A stretch of 64,000 nucleotides of DNA from Paenibacillus contaminans (lineage in GTDB: Bacteria; Bacillota; Bacilli; Paenibacillales; NBRC-103111): positions 1-64,000 of the forward strand of contig NZ_QMFB01000033.1 of the NCBI RefSeq assembly GCF_003285015.1. The letters run 5' to 3'. Below are positions 61,684 to 64,000 of the stretch, piece by piece. The position numbers and the translations under genes are program-made. The notes under the pieces were generated by a model. It did not search any database. It was not told the origin of the DNA and saw nothing but the letters and a program-made list of their open reading frames with translations. Positions within the stretch are counted from its first letter, which is position 1. The number at the start of each line of letters is the position of its first letter.

Positions 61684-63522
61684 ATGCGAATGGAAAGGAC
61701 GGGGAAGTGGCGGCTGCAGCCGCTGCTTCTTCTTGCATTCGTGCTGTTTACCGGAGCGATGCTGCTTATAACGACGGCGATCATTTATTTCGGCGTTTCC
61801 CGCGTCATTACGGAGCAGACGAGCGAGACACGGCTGCAGCTCATAGCGGAAATGCAGAAGCAGCTGACCGCCCGCTTCCGGGAAGTGGAGGAAACCGCCC
61901 TTTCCATTTCGACGCATCCGAAAATAATCGAGGCCTTCTCGAATAAACCGGCGGACCCATACGACAACATTACGATACGGAAAGAAGTCAACCAAATCGT
62001 CGACCGATTCTGGTTCGCCAAGGCTTCCATCAAAAGCATTCAAATTTACAGCGACCGGTTCGACGAACTGGCCGGAATGTCGTCGGAGCATAATTTGCCA
62101 TTATCGCTCATGTCTTGGCTGGAAGACAAGGACCGGCTCGATCAGTCGGACGCGCTCTGGGTGAAGTCGCATATGGAACCGAACGTGCAATACAATCCAA
62201 AGCCGGTCGTCACCTATATCAGCAAAATATTTACGGATAAAGGCGGCGTCGGCGGTTATTTGGCGATACATGTCGCGGAAGAGACGGTATTCGATTTATT
62301 CAAAGACCGCAAGCGTCAGGCGGGCACGATCGTACTGCTCGACAGCGGCGGCCGGTTGATCTCGCAGAGCGGGTCGAGCAACGACGGCGGCTTCGACCCG
62401 ACGGCGAGACCGAAATGGCTGACCGAGCTGCTGCTCCTGCAGGATGAAGGCTACAAGTCCGCCAAAATCGGGGGAACCTCGAGCCTCATTCTCTTCTCCG
62501 CCCCGAATCATGCTCAGTGGCGTATTTTGGAAATGATTCCCGCCGACGAACTATATCGGGGCGTTCGAACGATTCGGAATATCGTGCTTGCGATCGGCTT
62601 GCTCGGCATTTTGCTGTCGTTCCCGGCCGCATCTTATTTGTCCAAACGCATTATTCGGCCGATTCCCGAGCTGCTGGCAGGCTTCAAGCAAATTCAGGGC
62701 GGCAATTTCAACACGCAAGCGGCGGAGCAAAATCCGATCGTCGAATTCAATCAATTGTCGCAGAGCTTCAACCGGATGGCTGCGCAGCTGAAGGAGCTGC
62801 TCGCCCAGCTGCGGGAGGAGCACCGGGCCAAGCGGCAGGCCGAATATGCCGCCCTGCAAAGCCAGATCAATCCGCATTTTTTATACAATACGCTCGATAT
62901 GATCAATTGGATGGCAGCGCGCAAAGGGGCCCACGACGTCAGCCAGATGGCGTCGAAGCTGGCAAAGCTGTTCCGAATCAGCCTCAGCAAAGGGAAAACG
63001 TTCATCAAGCTTGGCGATGAGCTGGAGCACGGCTTGCTTTATGCGCAAATTCAGCAGGCCCGTTTCAAGGACCGGTTTACGTATGAGTCTTATGCGGAGC
63101 CTGCTCTGAAAGAACTGTACGTGCCGAAGCTTATTCTTCAGCCCTTTATCGAAAATGCGATCATTCACGGATTTCCCAAACAGCTGGAGCGGCAAGGAGT
63201 CGTGAAAGTGTCGGCCGAGCTGCGGGGCGAGTCGGTCTTGTGCCTGATTATCGAAGACAACGGCTACGGGCTCCCGGCCGACTGGAATGGGAAGGGATCG
63301 GAGTACGGCTCTCCGAACGCGGACGGGACTAGCGGTTACGGCATCGGCAATGTCAGACAGCGGATCGAGCTCTATTTCGGAAAGGCATACACGGTGCAAC
63401 TGACCGGCTGCGGCACCGCAGGCGTACGGGTTGAAATTACGCTGCCGCGTTTCGATTCGACGGACGAGCTGGAACGATATATAAACCGGGGAGATGATCG
63501 GGATGAACATCTTATTGGTTGA
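61684..63522 (+). CDS. YesM-type sensor histidine kinase
   Basis: A 612-residue kinase of the YesM/LytS-like group. Helix at about 15-40, extracellular dCache-like sensor to about 310, second helix (IVLAIGLLGILLSFPAASYL), HAMP (IIRPIPELLAGFKQIQGGNF), then the His_kinase domain with H in LQSQINPHFLYNTLDMINW and an ATPase domain with N box LILQPFIENAIIHG and IEDNGYGLP. ATG at 61684 with AGGAGG upstream. It overlaps the regulator gene and presumably controls the importer genes just upstream. Confidence 0.94.
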   Translation: MRMERTGKWRLQPLLLLAFVLFTGAMLLITTAIIYFGVSRVITEQTSETRLQLIAEMQKQLTARFREVEETALSISTHPKIIEAFSNKPADPYDNITIRKEVNQIVDRFWFAKASIKSIQIYSDRFDELAGMSSEHNLPLSLMSWLEDKDRLDQSDALWVKSHMEPNVQYNPKPVVTYISKIFTDKGGVGGYLAIHVAEETVFDLFKDRKRQAGTIVLLDSGGRLISQSGSSNDGGFDPTARPKWLTELLLLQDEGYKSAKIGGTSSLILFSAPNHAQWRILEMIPADELYRGVRTIRNIVLAIGLLGILLSFPAASYLSKRIIRPIPELLAGFKQIQGGNFNTQAAEQNPIVEFNQLSQSFNRMAAQLKELLAQLREEHRAKRQAEYAALQSQINPHFLYNTLDMINWMAARKGAHDVSQMASKLAKLFRISLSKGKTFIKLGDELEHGLLYAQIQQARFKDRFTYESYAEPALKELYVPKLILQPFIENAIIHGFPKQLERQGVVKVSAELRGESVLCLIIEDNGYGLPADWNGKGSEYGSPNADGTSGYGIGNVRQRIELYFGKAYTVQLTGCGTAGVRVEITLPRFDSTDELERYINRGDDRDEHLIG

Positions 63523-64000
63523 CGATGAAGAGCATGTCATCGATGGATTGCGCGAGATGATCGATTGGGAAGCGCTGCATATCGACCGAGTGTTTACAGC
63601 CGCGGACGGGGAAGAGGCGTGGCAATTGTACTGCAGCCACCGGCCTGACGTCGTGCTGACGGATGTGGCGATGCCGCAGATGAACGGACTTGAGCTGTCC
63701 GCCCGGATTCGCCGGGAGGATCCGCATGTCCCGATCGTCATCTTAAGCGGCTACGACGATTTCGAATATGCGCGCGAGGCCGTTCATCTGAGCGTATCCC
63801 GCTATATTCTAAAGCCGGCGGTGTTCACCGAAATTCAGGAGATGCTCGCCGAAGTGATCGGCGATCTTGAAGCGGTCCGGAAGCAGAAGCAATACGCCGA
63901 CGAATTTTCCCGGCAGATGAAGCATTCGATACCGCTGCTGCGCGAGCAGCTGTTATTCGATCTCGTCGTTACCGGCGGCGCCGTCGTGACGGCGGAGCAG
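63503..64000 (+). CDS. YesN-type AraC response regulator, cut by the window end
   Basis: Only the first 166 codons are present. The receiver domain is complete: ILLVDDEEHV, phospho-acceptor Asp in VVLTDVAMPQMNGLEL, IVILSGYDDFEYAREAV and the Lys in YILKPA. By family the missing part should hold an AraC helix-turn-helix. ATG overlaps the kinase gene by 20 bases with GGGGAGATGAT upstream. Confidence 0.92.
   Translation, partial: MNILLVDDEEHVIDGLREMIDWEALHIDRVFTAADGEEAWQLYCSHRPDVVLTDVAMPQMNGLELSARIRREDPHVPIVILSGYDDFEYAREAVHLSVSRYILKPAVFTEIQEMLAEVIGDLEAVRKQKQYADEFSRQMKHSIPLLREQLLFDLVVTGGAVVTAEQ

Overview
The window reads as chromosomal DNA of a spore-forming, flagellated or at least chemotactic Gram-positive bacterium of the Paenibacillaceae (Paenibacillus or Cohnella type). 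This is inferred from recognised families, not from a database search. The evidence is: two ABC importers with lipoprotein binding proteins, AraC-type regulators carrying extracellular sensors, a YesM/YesN two-component pair, CotB-like spore coat genes, a collagen-like Gly-Pro protein, ywqA/ywqB homologues, strong GGAGG ribosome sites with frequent TTG/GTG starts, and long intergenic regions full of small dispersed repeats. No rRNA, tRNA, intact transposase or CRISPR array was seen.

Layout. 1-548 is a repeat-bearing intergenic region. 549-2568 encodes a seven-helix histidine kinase and a LuxR-type response regulator. 2730-16910 is a carbohydrate/glycoconjugate locus: a membrane-anchored AraC sensor-regulator, a divergent importer (lipoprotein plus two permeases), a GH1 glycosidase, a pair of amidohydrolase-fold proteins of which the first has lost every metal ligand, a Tat-exported beta-helix protein, and then an oppositely oriented ceramidase-like hydrolase with a cupin and a divergent AraC regulator. 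17116-17991 holds an S-layer-domain relic and an unusual coiled-coil gene whose six cysteines all sit at the same heptad position, followed by a frameshifted sister copy. 18155-24893 contains a DUF2339 membrane protein, a chemoreceptor, a DUF72 protein and a secreted stalk/MORN protein. 25388-28415 contains a very long hairpin element and a proline catabolism operon preceded by TTGTACAA-type operators. 28698-36448 contains nagZ, a sigma-54 activator with a broken Walker A motif, methionine aminopeptidase, a collagen-like protein, an FGGY sugar kinase and a DinB protein.

36573-38698 is a minus-strand sporulation-type cluster (two CotB-like proteins with a previously uncalled 50-residue membrane protein between them). 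39015-47530 contains an M3 oligopeptidase, rluF-like pseudouridine synthase, a DUF421 membrane protein and the coupled SWIM/SNF2 pair. 47935-49479 is a secreted cadherin/dockerin-like protein. Two large tandem arrays follow: about eight units of roughly 72 bp (49590-50265) and 25 units of exactly 41 bp (52225-53250). 55214-57935 is a compact operon of an unknown protein, a Gly/Ser-rich lipoprotein, a glutathionylspermidine-synthase-like ATP-grasp ligase and a DUF350 membrane protein, which resembles proposed protein- or peptide-modifying systems. 58291 to the right edge is a second sugar importer followed by its YesM/YesN-type two-component system, the regulator being cut by the window end.

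The strongest candidates for undescribed biology are the cysteine-heptad coiled-coil pair, the catalytically dead/active amidohydrolase pair, the ATP-grasp/lipoprotein operon, the perfectly periodic 41-bp array and the 189-bp A-B-A'-B' inverted-repeat element present twice.
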